A DNA stretch of 64,000 bases from Adhaeribacter aquaticus DSM 16391. Its GTDB lineage: Bacteria > Bacteroidota > Bacteroidia > Cytophagales > Hymenobacteraceae. The stretch is taken from positions 3,738,634-3,802,633 of the forward strand of contig NZ_KI421517.1 of assembly GCF_000473365.1 (NCBI RefSeq), read 5' to 3'. The position numbers were made by a program, and so were the translations under genes. Below are positions 37,346 to 46,859 of the stretch, piece by piece. How positions within the stretch are numbered: the first letter of the stretch is position 1; every line of letters begins with the position of its first letter. The notes beneath the pieces are model-generated. The model was not told the DNA's origin. It made no database searches and was given only the letters and a program-made list of their open reading frames with translations.

Positions 37346-39250
37346 TTAAAAATCCAAGTTTTCAGTAATGCGGGTGCCATCTTTTTGAAAGGCTTCTACA
37401 TACATCCTGATTCGCTCTTTGGCGACGTCTAAATTATGGTTATTCAGGTTGATATTTAGTAAATCCACAAACCATGGTAATTTTTCTTCGCTCCGGATAT
37501 AAGTTACTGCTATTTCCCGGGCAATGGGCAGCGTAGTGGTTTTGGAATCCTCGTGTACATCCCGGTTATCGGCCTGCAGTAGTTTAGCATATTCCTCTTC
37601 CAGCAATTTTTCGAACAAGGCCATGGTAAAGGTATCCCCGGCTTTTGTGCCCGTGGTAGCATCCTCCTCGGTTAGTGTAGCTCCTTTATGTACCCATTCC
37701 CATAGTATGCTTAGCCGTATTTCACCGGTAGCCATATCTTCCATCAGGTACAGGATGTCATCATTACCAAAAAAGTCGGCGGGCTTCAAGGCAGCAGCCT
37801 GCATTCCCTGGCCAAAGGCATTACCATATTGAATGGCTACACTTAGCAGATTACGGGCGCCCCGAATGGTAGTAGGTGCCGGTTCCAGTAACAACAGGTT
37901 ATCAGCATCCTGCTGGGTATAGGTAAGCCTTGGGAACGGACGGCCTAATTGGTTCGGCTCCCCAACTTTTTCCCAAACCGGCCGCACAATATTTACCATT
38001 TTCCAGTGAGCCACCCACTTACCGCTGGCGCCTTCCCTTTGTTCCCGTTCAGCGCCGGCTACCGCTTTTTTCATGCTGGCGGCTACCCCTTCCGGCGAAC
38101 CAACCGGAATATTAGGTTCCATACCACCTTGCCAAAGCGCAAAATTACCATTAATATCGGGTGTATTTACGGCGCACCTAACCCGGTTTTCATAGTGACG
38201 CATGTACCCGTAAGTCATAGTAATAGCTTCTATATCCGGGTTGATAAAACTTTTATCCCAGGACATGGCATCGGCTACACTATTTATATAATCCCAGCGG
38301 CCCGTATTAAAACCAACAAAATGTTTGCCCAATGCGGCCCGGATTTCCATTAACTGGTAGGTTTCTTCCAGTTGTTCTACCAGGACATATACCTTAATGG
38401 TGCCCACCGGTAAATCTAAATGGTTTTCCAGCGCTGCCAGCATATCGTTCCAAAGAGCGGCTTCTCCAGCCGTTTGGATTTTAGGCAGGTATAATACAAT
38501 AGAAGAACCAGCCAGTTGCAACGCTTCATAATTGTTTACCACGTACAAGGTCATATCTACCAGCGAGGCAGCCATGGCTACACCATCTGCATCCCGCAAA
38601 TGGCGGTCGTCTAAATGCAACCCACGGGCCCGGAATATTTTGGTGGTAAAGTTTAGTTGTTCCTGCCAATCTGTTATCAGGGTTTTGCCCAAAAAGTCCA
38701 GAGCCCAGCGGTTTATTTCGGCGGCTATAATTTCAGCGACTTTTAAAAATACCGGATCTTTGCTGATAGCCAGTTTGAGGTTGCGCTGGTTATCCAGCGA
38801 CATGGTATTTACCTGCCCCAGGGCATCCTCGGCATCAAACATCCAGCCATCGGCCCCGGAAAGTAAGGCATACGCCACGTTTCGGATACTGCTTTCCAAG
38901 GGAGCATTGGGTTTGGCGGCCGGTCCGGTACCTTGTATCCATTGGCGTTGTAAATCGGCCGGAATAACTGCTCCTTCAAATTTACCGTCGCGGGCATCCT
39001 GTACTTTAATATTGGTGCGGGGTATCAGGCTTTCCGGATCCAGGAAAGTAATTTTCCTTTGCTCCTTTTGGCGGTCGGAGCGACGCTTAATACGGGCCGC
39101 CATAGCTGCTTTTATTTCCTTGTTAAAAGGAGCCAGAACCGAAAGGGCTTGTAAAGCTTCCGGTGTATAAACATCGGCGTAAGCTTCCAGCAGATTCCCA
39201 TTAATTTTTAAATTATTTGTAATTGTGTCAGTTGGAGTTGCTAAAGACAT
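37346..39250 (-). CDS. Malate synthase-like protein
   Basis: The 634-residue product condenses glyoxylate and acetyl-CoA to malate if the assignment is right. Supporting signatures are LIPRTNIKVQDAR, DGWMFDAEDALGQ, IKVYVLVEQLEETYQLMEI, GFNTGRWDYINSVADA, a MEPNIPVGSP segment and HWKMVNIVRPVWE. It is longer than the usual A-type enzyme (about 530 residues) and divergent. No isocitrate lyase gene is nearby. Instead it is the last gene of a permease-LutABC operon, which suggests glyoxylate supplied by oxidation of glycolate or a related hydroxy acid. A citrate-lyase-like activity cannot be excluded. Confidence 0.8.
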   Translation of the reverse strand: MSLATPTDTITNNLKINGNLLEAYADVYTPEALQALSVLAPFNKEIKAAMAARIKRRSDRQKEQRKITFLDPESLIPRTNIKVQDARDGKFEGAVIPADLQRQWIQGTGPAAKPNAPLESSIRNVAYALLSGADGWMFDAEDALGQVNTMSLDNQRNLKLAISKDPVFLKVAEIIAAEINRWALDFLGKTLITDWQEQLNFTTKIFRARGLHLDDRHLRDADGVAMAASLVDMTLYVVNNYEALQLAGSSIVLYLPKIQTAGEAALWNDMLAALENHLDLPVGTIKVYVLVEQLEETYQLMEIRAALGKHFVGFNTGRWDYINSVADAMSWDKSFINPDIEAITMTYGYMRHYENRVRCAVNTPDINGNFALWQGGMEPNIPVGSPEGVAASMKKAVAGAEREQREGASGKWVAHWKMVNIVRPVWEKVGEPNQLGRPFPRLTYTQQDADNLLLLEPAPTTIRGARNLLSVAIQYGNAFGQGMQAAALKPADFFGNDDILYLMEDMATGEIRLSILWEWVHKGATLTEEDATTGTKAGDTFTMALFEKLLEEEYAKLLQADNRDVHEDSKTTTLPIAREIAVTYIRSEEKLPWFVDLLNINLNNHNLDVAKERIRMYVEAFQKDGTRITENLDF

Positions 39251-39376
39251 AATTAAAGTTTTTTATTCAGAAGGTTTTAGTTAATTCATACCAGCACTTA
39301 TCCTGTTTTTAGGCAGGGAGCACTTGCGGTTTTACTGGCTGGGTAAGCTTTGAAGCTTAAGCTGTTTAGTTTGGGT

Positions 39377-39970
39377 TTAGGACATTTCAGTTAATAGGAA
39401 AACAGTCATAGACAAAGGGCCATGGGCACCCAATACCAGGGCTTGTTCAATGTCAGCAGTTTTGGACGGTCCGCCAATAAAGCCGCCAAAGCCATAATTA
39501 CCAATACCTATTTCGGCATAAGCTTCATGCAGGGTAGGCACAACCTGGTTTGCCGATACAACTACAGCCAGGTGCTGACAGATATAAGGAATAATGCGTT
39601 GCCCCATTACTTCATCAGTTAACCAGATAGCACCGTTTTCAGCTACGGCCAAGTGACCTTGTATAACGGCGAGCTCCACATCTTCAAAGGTATGCGGATC
39701 CACCGTTTGCGATAACATTTCGGCCATGTCACCTAATTCCGGCAAAGTGGTTACAGTGCGTTTAGTCAGTTCAAAATTATCCTGCAAATAAGTTTTGATT
39801 TCGGCAAAGTCGGCTACTTCTAAAGCGGTGCCCCCTATGGTTTTAAAAATTTCCAGGTATTGCTGTACCGCCTCGCTTTTATTTCCGCCAAACATACTAA
39901 TATCCGGCAGAACCGAAGCAGCTGGCTGGTTTTTTAATACGGCTTGTAAAATTTTTTCCCGGCTGTTCAT
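39377..39970 (-). CDS. lutC: Lactate utilization protein C (LUD domain)
   Basis: A 197-residue LUD-domain protein: SREKILQAVLKNQPA at the start, ELAVIQGHLAVAENGAIWLTDE in the middle and GPSKTADIEQALVLGAHGP near the end, the last a hallmark of the LutC/YkgG family. With LutA and LutB it forms the iron-sulfur L-lactate oxidase complex of the cytoplasm. It lies 127 bases after LutB on the same strand. Confidence 0.93.
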   Translation of the reverse strand: MNSREKILQAVLKNQPAASVLPDISMFGGNKSEAVQQYLEIFKTIGGTALEVADFAEIKTYLQDNFELTKRTVTTLPELGDMAEMLSQTVDPHTFEDVELAVIQGHLAVAENGAIWLTDEVMGQRIIPYICQHLAVVVSANQVVPTLHEAYAEIGIGNYGFGGFIGGPSKTADIEQALVLGAHGPLSMTVFLLTEMS

Positions 39971-40097
39971 GCGGTTTTTTTATAGTATAAATATTTACTT
40001 TAATGATAAATTCAATTTAATAAATCAGGTAATTAAGTTTCATTTTATAGGTATCTCTTATCTGGTGTTAAACCCTAACCAGCTTTTACCTGATGTT

Positions 40098-41495
40098 CTA
40101 TTTATAAACCGGCTCTTCTTTTTCATGATTTTGGGCGTACCATTCGGCAAAAGATTCCTCTGGCCCCTCCGGTAATTCCCGCTGCTTATACCAAGGGTTA
40201 AATTTGTTATTTATCATAAAGGGCAGGTTTTGCATAAACCAACGGCCGGCTTTGCCCGCTTTGGTAAAATTTCCCGGCGATGATAAAGTCCAGGCCATGG
40301 TTTTCATACCCAGCGCTTTGGTATAACCGGCATAACCTTCTTTTACAATAACCTGGCGCCATTTATACAGCTGGTCGTGGATATTTATTTTAACCGGACA
40401 AACATTGGAACAGGAGCCGCATAGGGTAGAAGCATAAGGTAGGTCGGCGTGTTTCTTCATATCGAGGTTAGGTGCCAGAATAGCTCCTATTGGCCCCGAA
40501 ATGGTATTGTGGTAGCTTAGTCCGCCACTTTTCCGGTACACCGGGCAAGTATTCATGCAGCTTCCGCATTTTATACATTTTAGAGAGTCCCGGAAATCTG
40601 GTCGTGCCAGCTGGCGGGTGCGGCCTGCATCTACCAATATCAGGTGCATTTCCTGGCCGGGCCGGGGCTTCCGGTAGTGGCTGGAATAAATAGTAATGGG
40701 CTGACCAGTTGCACTTCGGGCCAGCACTCTTAAAAAGATACTTAAATGCTTTTTCTGAGGAATAATTTTTTCCAACCCCATAGAGGCAATCTGTACTTCT
40801 GATAAATGAGCGCCCATATCGGCATTGCCTTCGTTGGTGCAGACTACGTATTCGCCGGTTTCAGCAACCGCAAAGTTTACGCCCGTCAAGGCGGCCCGTC
40901 GGGTCATAAACACGTTGCGTAAATGTTTGCGGGCTACCCGGGTAAGCAGGGTAGGGTCCGATAAACCTTTTTCGCTACCCAGGTGCTCGTGAAACAACGC
41001 CCCGATTTCTTCTTTCCGTTTATGGATACAGGGTAACACAATATGGCTGGGTGGTTCATTGTCAATCTGCTGGATATATTCTCCTAAATCGGAGTTTATT
41101 ACGCTAATGCCTCTTTCGGCCAGGTATTCGTTCAGGTGGCATTCTTCGGTCAGCATGGATTTACTTTTCACCATCTGGGTAATTTCTTTCGCCTTCAGAA
41201 TGCTGTACACGATGGCATTGTGTTCGGCGGCATCAGCGGCCCAATGCACCGTTACCCCATTTCGGGTTAAATTTTCTTCGAACTGCACCAGGTAATCATG
41301 CAGGTTTGAAATTACATTATGCTTTATTTGCGAAGCTACTTCCCGCAGGTTCTCCCATTCCGGTATTTTCTTGGCCGCCAAATCCCGCTTTTCCCGGATA
41401 AACCAAAGGGCGCCGTCGTGCCAGTTTACGCGCTCTTCATCCTGAATAAACGCTTCGGCTAATGTGGCATGATCTTGTATTTGCGTTTCTTTCAT
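40098..41495 (-). CDS. lutB: Lactate utilization iron-sulfur protein B
   Basis: The 465-residue product has a LUD domain followed by two [4Fe-4S] ferredoxin motifs: CIKCGSCMNTCPVY (about 310-323) and CGSCSNVCPVKI (about 360-371). The C-terminus has the usual LutB tail ending NHEKEEPVYK. TRRAALTGVNFAVAETGEYV and SMGLEKIIP in the LUD region are typical. It carries electrons from lactate oxidation. Its ATG overlaps the LutA stop in an ATGA arrangement, so translation is probably coupled. Confidence 0.95.
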   Translation of the reverse strand: MKETQIQDHATLAEAFIQDEERVNWHDGALWFIREKRDLAAKKIPEWENLREVASQIKHNVISNLHDYLVQFEENLTRNGVTVHWAADAAEHNAIVYSILKAKEITQMVKSKSMLTEECHLNEYLAERGISVINSDLGEYIQQIDNEPPSHIVLPCIHKRKEEIGALFHEHLGSEKGLSDPTLLTRVARKHLRNVFMTRRAALTGVNFAVAETGEYVVCTNEGNADMGAHLSEVQIASMGLEKIIPQKKHLSIFLRVLARSATGQPITIYSSHYRKPRPGQEMHLILVDAGRTRQLARPDFRDSLKCIKCGSCMNTCPVYRKSGGLSYHNTISGPIGAILAPNLDMKKHADLPYASTLCGSCSNVCPVKINIHDQLYKWRQVIVKEGYAGYTKALGMKTMAWTLSSPGNFTKAGKAGRWFMQNLPFMINNKFNPWYKQRELPEGPEESFAEWYAQNHEKEEPVYK

Positions 41496-42229
41496 AAGGA
41501 GGCATTTAAGATTTCGGCAATATGAACTACTTTAACATTACTTTTCTGGCGGTTTAAAATTCCTTCCAGGTGCATCAGGCAAGACAGATCGGACGAGGTA
41601 ATGTATTCTGCCCCGTTCTTGCTATGATCAGTTACCCGATCTTTTCCCATTTTTACGGAAACTGCTTCTTCGGCCACACAAAACGTACCGCCAAAGCCGC
41701 AGCATTCATCCCGCCGGTCCAACGTTACCTGCTCCAAACCCTTCACCAGGTTTAGCAATTGCTCTGGTTTCGAAAAATAAGGCGCATTTAATTCGCTCAT
41801 TTGCGACAGGTGCAGCCCCCGTAAACCGTGGCAGCTTTGGTGCAGCCCTACCTTGTGCGGAAATACGGCATCCAGGCGTTCAACTTCAATTACATCCGTC
41901 AGAAATTCCACGAGTTCGTATACTTTCTCCCGGATGAGCGCTGCATTTTCCGGTTGTCGGGCCGAACTCAGGTGTTCCTTTACGTGCAGCACACAACTGG
42001 CCGAAGGCGCTACGATGTAATCATATTGAGCGAAATTGCGGATAAAGTTTTCGTTACAATCAGTCGTTAAGTGTTCGAAGCCCGAGTTAGCCATGGGCTG
42101 GCCGCAGCAAGTTTGCTGGGTTGGGTAGTCCACCTCCAGGCCCAGCTTTTCCAGTAGTTGCAGGGTAGCTTTGGCTGCTTTCGGGTAAAATTGGTTTACA
42201 TAACAGGGTACAAAAAGTCCTACGGTCAT
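41492..42229 (-). CDS. lutA: Lactate utilization protein A (CCG-domain Fe-S oxidoreductase)
   Basis: A 245-residue protein with two Cys-rich CCG motifs: QQTCCGQPMANSG near residue 40 and DECCGFGGTFCV near residue 180. A LHQSCHGLRGL segment lies between them. These bind a non-cubane iron-sulfur cluster as in heterodisulfide reductase subunit B and LldE. It should be the catalytic partner in the LutABC complex. It lies 93 bases after the permease. Confidence 0.95.
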   Translation of the reverse strand: MTVGLFVPCYVNQFYPKAAKATLQLLEKLGLEVDYPTQQTCCGQPMANSGFEHLTTDCNENFIRNFAQYDYIVAPSASCVLHVKEHLSSARQPENAALIREKVYELVEFLTDVIEVERLDAVFPHKVGLHQSCHGLRGLHLSQMSELNAPYFSKPEQLLNLVKGLEQVTLDRRDECCGFGGTFCVAEEAVSVKMGKDRVTDHSKNGAEYITSSDLSCLMHLEGILNRQKSNVKVVHIAEILNASL

Positions 42230-42322
42230 AGAAAATAAGCATGTGTTAAAGGTTCTACCCGAGCAATAAATTGGGCTTTACTTCCTGGTCAGGAATAGCC
42301 AAAATTTTGCCCGGGCCTGATA

Positions 42323-44107
42323 TTAAACTTTTGGATACAGCGTGGTAATGGCTAGTTTGGTGCGCTTCCGGTTCAGGTATACTACCAGCCCGCCTATAAA
42401 GAACAGCAGGAGCGCCAGCACGAGTAAATAGGTATAACCGGTAGTCAGGTCAGCGGTGGCAGCAGTTGCTGCCAGGGCCACTTGTTCATAAGCAGGCACA
42501 ATCCATTGAATCACGTAAGCCTGCATCATGGTTAGCACGCAAACCATACCCAGCATTATAAAGCTATGCTTAACCGTAAACCGGAACAACTCAGATTCTT
42601 TACCTACCAAACCTACTGCTGCCGAACCTATAGCAATAGATTGGGGTGATATCATTTTGCCCGTTACCCCACCGGAAGCATTGGCGCTTACGGTAATAAC
42701 CGGATCTACTCCAATGGCTTCTGCAGACGTATATTGTAATTTGCAGAATAAAGCATTAGCAGAGGTATCAGACCCAGTCAGGAAAACACCTAACCAACCC
42801 AGTATGGGAGAAAAGAAAGGGAATAAAACACCTGTGCTGGATAAAGCCAAAGCCATGGTATTAGACATTCCGGAATAATTAGCAATAAAGGCAAAGCCAA
42901 CAATAGCGGCAATGGTCAGAATAGGAAATTTTAACTGGTTCCAGGTAGCGAAATATGTTTTTAAACCTTCTTTTAAACTTAAGCCAATTAAGGGCAATGA
43001 GATAAAAGAAGCCAGTAGTACAGCAGAACCCGGGCTGGAAAGAAAATTAAATTCAAATGGTTTGATTGCCATAATGCCGCCGTCGGGCTTTAAAATAGCA
43101 TCCTGCAAGCCCGGAATAGCAAATTTTAAGGAGCCCATTGCATTCAGAGCACCTTTTACTGGAGCTAATCCCCAGGCAATTACCATCAGCGTCATAAAAA
43201 TAAAAGGCGTCCAGGCCCGAAGGACCTGCCCCGGGGTATATTGCAGTTCATTAGCAATGGTTTGGGGTGGTTCTTCTTCAAAGCGCCATAAAGTTTTAGG
43301 TTTCCAGTAACGTAGTAGTATCATTAAACTAATAATGGAGGCTAAGCCAGCCAATACATCGGGTAACATTGGGCCTAAATAATTAGCCGAAAACCATTGG
43401 AAAAAAGCAAACGATCCGCCCGATACAATTATAGCCGGCCAAACTTCCATAGCTTTTTTTACGCCTGCCATTAGAATAACCAGGTAGAACGGCAGGATAA
43501 CCGACAAGATAGGAAGGGTGCGACCAACCATCTGGGAAATGGCCATTTCAGGAATATCGGAAACCTGGGCCGCCATAATAATTGGAGTGCCTACAGCGCC
43601 AAAAGCCACCGGAGCCGTGTTGGCTATAAGGCATATGCCGGCTGCATACAACGGGTTAAAGCCCAGGCCCACCAGCATAGCCGCGCTAATTGCAATGGGA
43701 GCACCAAAACCGGTAGCGCCTTCCAGAAAAGCGCCAAATGAAAAAGCAATTAACAAGGCCTGTAACCGACGGTCGGGCGTAATAGAGGCCATAAAGTTTT
43801 TAACAATTTCGAACTGGCCGCTCCGAACAATAATGTTATAAAGAAAGACGGCCGCAATAATAATCCAGCAGATTGGGAATAAGCCGTACATGGCACCGTG
43901 CAGGGTGGAAAGTAGAGCCAGTTTGGTGGGCATGCCGTAAGCAACCACCGCAAGTATAATAGCAACAAGCGTAGCAAGTAAACTGGCCTGGTAGCCTTTC
44001 ATTTTCCGGATGGTGAGCGCCCAGAAGATTATAAAGACCGGTATGGCAGCAATTAGGGTGGATAAGGGCAGGTTGTTTAACGGGTCAAAAAGTTGAGTCC
44101 AGGTCAT
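42323..44107 (-). CDS. lldP: L-lactate permease (LctP family)
   Basis: A 594-residue polytopic membrane protein, first gene of the operon. Signatures are FGAFLEGATGFGAPIAISAAMLVGLGF, AVGTPIIMAAQVS, FLTGSDTSANALFCKLQ and SANASGGVTGKMISPQSIAI, with about 13 hydrophobic segments. The LctP family carries L-lactate, D-lactate or glycolate with protons. Because the operon also ends in malate synthase, glycolate is an alternative substrate to lactate. Confidence 0.94.
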   Translation of the reverse strand: MTWTQLFDPLNNLPLSTLIAAIPVFIIFWALTIRKMKGYQASLLATLVAIILAVVAYGMPTKLALLSTLHGAMYGLFPICWIIIAAVFLYNIIVRSGQFEIVKNFMASITPDRRLQALLIAFSFGAFLEGATGFGAPIAISAAMLVGLGFNPLYAAGICLIANTAPVAFGAVGTPIIMAAQVSDIPEMAISQMVGRTLPILSVILPFYLVILMAGVKKAMEVWPAIIVSGGSFAFFQWFSANYLGPMLPDVLAGLASIISLMILLRYWKPKTLWRFEEEPPQTIANELQYTPGQVLRAWTPFIFMTLMVIAWGLAPVKGALNAMGSLKFAIPGLQDAILKPDGGIMAIKPFEFNFLSSPGSAVLLASFISLPLIGLSLKEGLKTYFATWNQLKFPILTIAAIVGFAFIANYSGMSNTMALALSSTGVLFPFFSPILGWLGVFLTGSDTSANALFCKLQYTSAEAIGVDPVITVSANASGGVTGKMISPQSIAIGSAAVGLVGKESELFRFTVKHSFIMLGMVCVLTMMQAYVIQWIVPAYEQVALAATAATADLTTGYTYLLVLALLLFFIGGLVVYLNRKRTKLAITTLYPKV

Positions 44108-44607
44108 GGCATACTTTTATTTGGTTTACGAATGCTTACAGGTACTTACATAATAGGTTAATTGGGTATGCGGGTGATTAGGATAAATTGAAAGATATAA
44201 TTTTTCTATAAAACTTAAAATTTAAAAGGGTAAAATTTTAAAAATTTTATCAAGAAATCGATCTGGCAGGTGGTTGTTAAATTAAAGATGTAAAATTGTA
44301 AAAATTGCAAAAAGGTTAGGGAGTATAAAAAATTGGCAAGTTAGGCTGATTGTATACCAGGTTTAAAGTTGGCTTCCATATAAATGCTTGCTGTGTTTAC
44401 CTGTGCCTGAACTGCTTTGCTGATACCAAGCTGCTTCAAACAGAGGATGGAGCAAATAGAATGGTAATTGATTGGAGAATTTTGAAGAGAGGCCGGATCT
44501 GAGATGCTAAACCCTTTGTATTAATATAATCGTAAACCAAAATAGTATAGCTTTTTTATTTATAAGAAAAGCTAAGATTTATGATTAGAACTGAAGAAAA
44601 TAAAACT
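44108..44607. other. Divergent intergenic region upstream of the hydroxy-acid operon
   Basis: About 500 bases, with AT-rich runs near 44200-44300. It must hold the permease operon promoter and, on the other strand, that of the small lipoprotein. No operator could be identified, and no GntR/LutR-type regulator gene is adjacent. Confidence 0.4.
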
Positions 44608-44862
44608 ATGAAGAAGATATTTTTTGGAAGTGGCCTGGTATTGGCTTTACTGGGTACTGCTGCCTGCGAAAGAACAAATAAAGCTGAATCAGCGGATGCA
44701 GAAGATAGTAAAACCAGAGTAGTACAACGGGATTCTGTGGCTACAGAATATGAAGTAACAGAAACGGTAGTGGAATACGATACAACCCAAAGAACCAAAA
44801 CCGTGAAAGCTGATGTTCAGAATGATAAAGATGTCATAAAAGTTAAAAAGGACCGGGATTAG
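44608..44862 (+). CDS. Small lipoprotein, hypothetical
   Basis: I chose the ATG at 44608 (84 residues, MKKIFFGSGLVLALLGTAAC), because a signal peptide with lipobox TAAC starts there. An ATG at 44581 would add nine polar residues. The mature part is charged and Thr/Asp/Val-rich, with no known domain. Confidence 0.75.
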   Translation: MKKIFFGSGLVLALLGTAACERTNKAESADAEDSKTRVVQRDSVATEYEVTETVVEYDTTQRTKTVKADVQNDKDVIKVKKDRD

Positions 44863-44882
44863 GTTTTATTCACTTTTATTTT

Positions 44883-44919
44883 AAATCCTTCTGCTATTAA
44901 TGGCAGGAGGATTTTTTAT
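44883..44919 (+). terminator. Terminator after the small lipoprotein
   Basis: AAATCCTTCTGC / GCAGGAGGATTT (one G-T pair) with a short AT loop and a T-run, about 20 bases after the stop. Confidence 0.75.
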
Positions 44920-45007
44920 TGCAAGCAGACTCAGGTACAACCTATTCGATTAAAAAACATAATTTTTTTTCCTATAATCTGACGCCAGGTTATTATTAAA
45001 TTTCAGC

Positions 45008-45316
45008 TTACAAAAATTTAAGTTGGGGCTGCCCTTTTTTCCAGATGTCGGTGTATTGCGCCTCGTCTGCCTGAAACCGGGCTTTAACAAAAGGGCAATA
45101 GGTAGTAACGCTGAGTTGATGTTCGCGGGCATAGTTCACCATGGCTTCTATTAGTTGTTGCCCCAGGCCCTGGCCCTGCAGGCGTTCCAATACCCCGGTA
45201 TGGTACACAATTAAATCTTCGCCTACCTGGCTTACCACCATTTCGGCCAGCCGTTCATTATTTTCCTGAATCACAAACGATCCTTTATCACTGGGAAGAA
45301 ATTCTACGTCGTTCAT
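45008..45316 (-). CDS. GNAT-like N-acetyltransferase
   Basis: A 102-residue protein of the short YjdJ-like branch of GNAT enzymes. It has acetyl-CoA binding residues in RLQGQGLGQQLIEAMVNYARE and the late TTYCPFVKARFQ. It lacks the N-terminal half of a full GNAT domain, as is normal for this branch. Its substrate is unknown. Confidence 0.9.
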   Translation of the reverse strand: MNDVEFLPSDKGSFVIQENNERLAEMVVSQVGEDLIVYHTGVLERLQGQGLGQQLIEAMVNYAREHQLSVTTYCPFVKARFQADEAQYTDIWKKGQPQLKFL

Positions 45317-45504
45317 AAACCTTATTTTTTACTTTAAACGCTGGTGGTCAATTGGTGTTTCTCCATTGCGCCGGAAGCTTTTTTAAATGACATTTTTAGA
45401 TTAAAAATACTGGGTATTTAAAATAAACCTGATAAAAATACATAAGTAAAAACCCTGAGTTAAATAAAAAGTAAACTAGAAAATTACTTGTTCAACTTTT
45501 ACTT

Positions 45505-46638
45505 ATGGCGCACTATCCGGAAGAAAAAATTAATTCTTCCTTTATAAATCAAATTAGAAATTACGCCATTTTTGCGACAGACCCAAAGGGGAAAGTTATC
45601 TCCTGGAATCAAGGAGCAGAAAAATTAAAGGGTTATCAATCAACCGAAATTATAGGTCAATATTACGCGGTTTTATTTCCGGACGAGTACCAGCAGGCTG
45701 GTTTACCGGAACAAGAACTGAAGCTAGCCCTGGAGCAGGGCGTTTTTGAAGCGGAAGACTGGCGCAAACGCAAAGATGGGAGCTTGTTTTGGGCTTCTAT
45801 TATGTTAACGCCTATTTTTGATGAGAAAGGCAAACATCTTGGTTTTACAAAAATTACCGGGGATATCAGTAAACAAAAAGCCCTACAAGATAAATTAGCT
45901 GAACGGCAGGAAGACGCCCTGGAGCTTAAAAACACTGAACTGCAAAAAATAAACTTCGACCTGGACAATTTTATTTATAGCGCCTCCCACGATTTACGCT
46001 CACCCATTACTAATATAGAAGCCTTAATGGTTTTACTCCGGGCCGATTTAGAGGAAGTGGGTTGTTTAAATAACGAAACAGAAGAAATAATAACCCGGGT
46101 AATATCGTCGGTTGACCGGGTTAAGCAAACTATTTCGGACCTGACGGATATAAGTCGGGTCCAGAAAAATTATTGTGATGATCCGGGGCCCGAATTACTG
46201 GATATCAAAGAAATATATGAAGATATCATTGTTAACTTGGCCGATCCGATTAAACAGAAAATATGCTCCCTTCAAACTGATTTTCAAGTTCATCAATTAA
46301 AATTTAACAGAAAAAATTTCCGCAGCATCCTTTATAATCTGATTAGCAACGCGGTGAAATACCAGGCCCCGGACCGGAATTGCAATATTACCATTAGTAC
46401 CAGCCTGCAGGAGCCTTATGTTCTTTTACAGATTATAGATAACGGGTTAGGTATAAGTCAGCATCATCAGCAACAACTATATACCATGTTTAAGCGGTTT
46501 CACGACCATGTAGAAGGATCAGGAATTGGCCTTTACATGGTAAAAAGAATAATAGATAATGCCGGTGGAAAAATTGAGGTAAAATCAGCAGAAGGAGAGG
46601 GTACCACTTTTAATGTTTACTTTAAAGCCGACCTATAA
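45505..46638 (+). CDS. PAS domain sensor histidine kinase
   Basis: The 377-residue soluble kinase has a PAS domain at about 12-130 (NYAIFATDPKGKVISWN ... GFTKITGDISKQKAL) and a linking helix. HisKA follows with His162 in SASHDLRSPI, then HATPase with N box NLISNAVKY, IIDNGLGIS and GSGIGLYMVKRI. No receiver or membrane segment is seen. No response regulator gene is adjacent, so its partner is elsewhere. Confidence 0.93.
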   Translation: MAHYPEEKINSSFINQIRNYAIFATDPKGKVISWNQGAEKLKGYQSTEIIGQYYAVLFPDEYQQAGLPEQELKLALEQGVFEAEDWRKRKDGSLFWASIMLTPIFDEKGKHLGFTKITGDISKQKALQDKLAERQEDALELKNTELQKINFDLDNFIYSASHDLRSPITNIEALMVLLRADLEEVGCLNNETEEIITRVISSVDRVKQTISDLTDISRVQKNYCDDPGPELLDIKEIYEDIIVNLADPIKQKICSLQTDFQVHQLKFNRKNFRSILYNLISNAVKYQAPDRNCNITISTSLQEPYVLLQIIDNGLGISQHHQQQLYTMFKRFHDHVEGSGIGLYMVKRIIDNAGGKIEVKSAEGEGTTFNVYFKADL

Positions 46639-46690
46639 ACCTGTACCTAGAATCTAATTGGATTCTAAAATAGAATTAAGGGGAGAGGGT

Positions 46691-46816
46691 ATGGCAACTG
46701 CAGCAGAAAAATCACCTCTATATTGGTTAAGTTGGTGGGAGCCGATTTGGAGATATACCATTCCAAAGAAGTGGACTTACTTTAACCGGATCTTTAAAGG
46801 TTCAGCAGCTCGATAA
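46691..46816 (+). CDS. Possible small Trp-rich ORF
   Basis: A 41-codon frame begins with ATG a base after a GGGGAGAGGG tract and encodes a Trp-rich basic peptide (WLSWWEPIWRYTIPKKW). It could be a tiny protein or chance. There is no family to compare with. Confidence 0.25.
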   Translation: MATAAEKSPLYWLSWWEPIWRYTIPKKWTYFNRIFKGSAAR

Positions 46817-46859
46817 ATCCTGCTAACCCTGTACCGCCTTAGTGGGTAGAATAAAGTAA

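Noticed and set aside
38532-39170. 212-codon open frame antisense to malate synthase
   Set aside because: It lies opposite a strongly supported gene with recognisable motifs, and its translation is Ser/Arg-rich without a family; a typical shadow frame.
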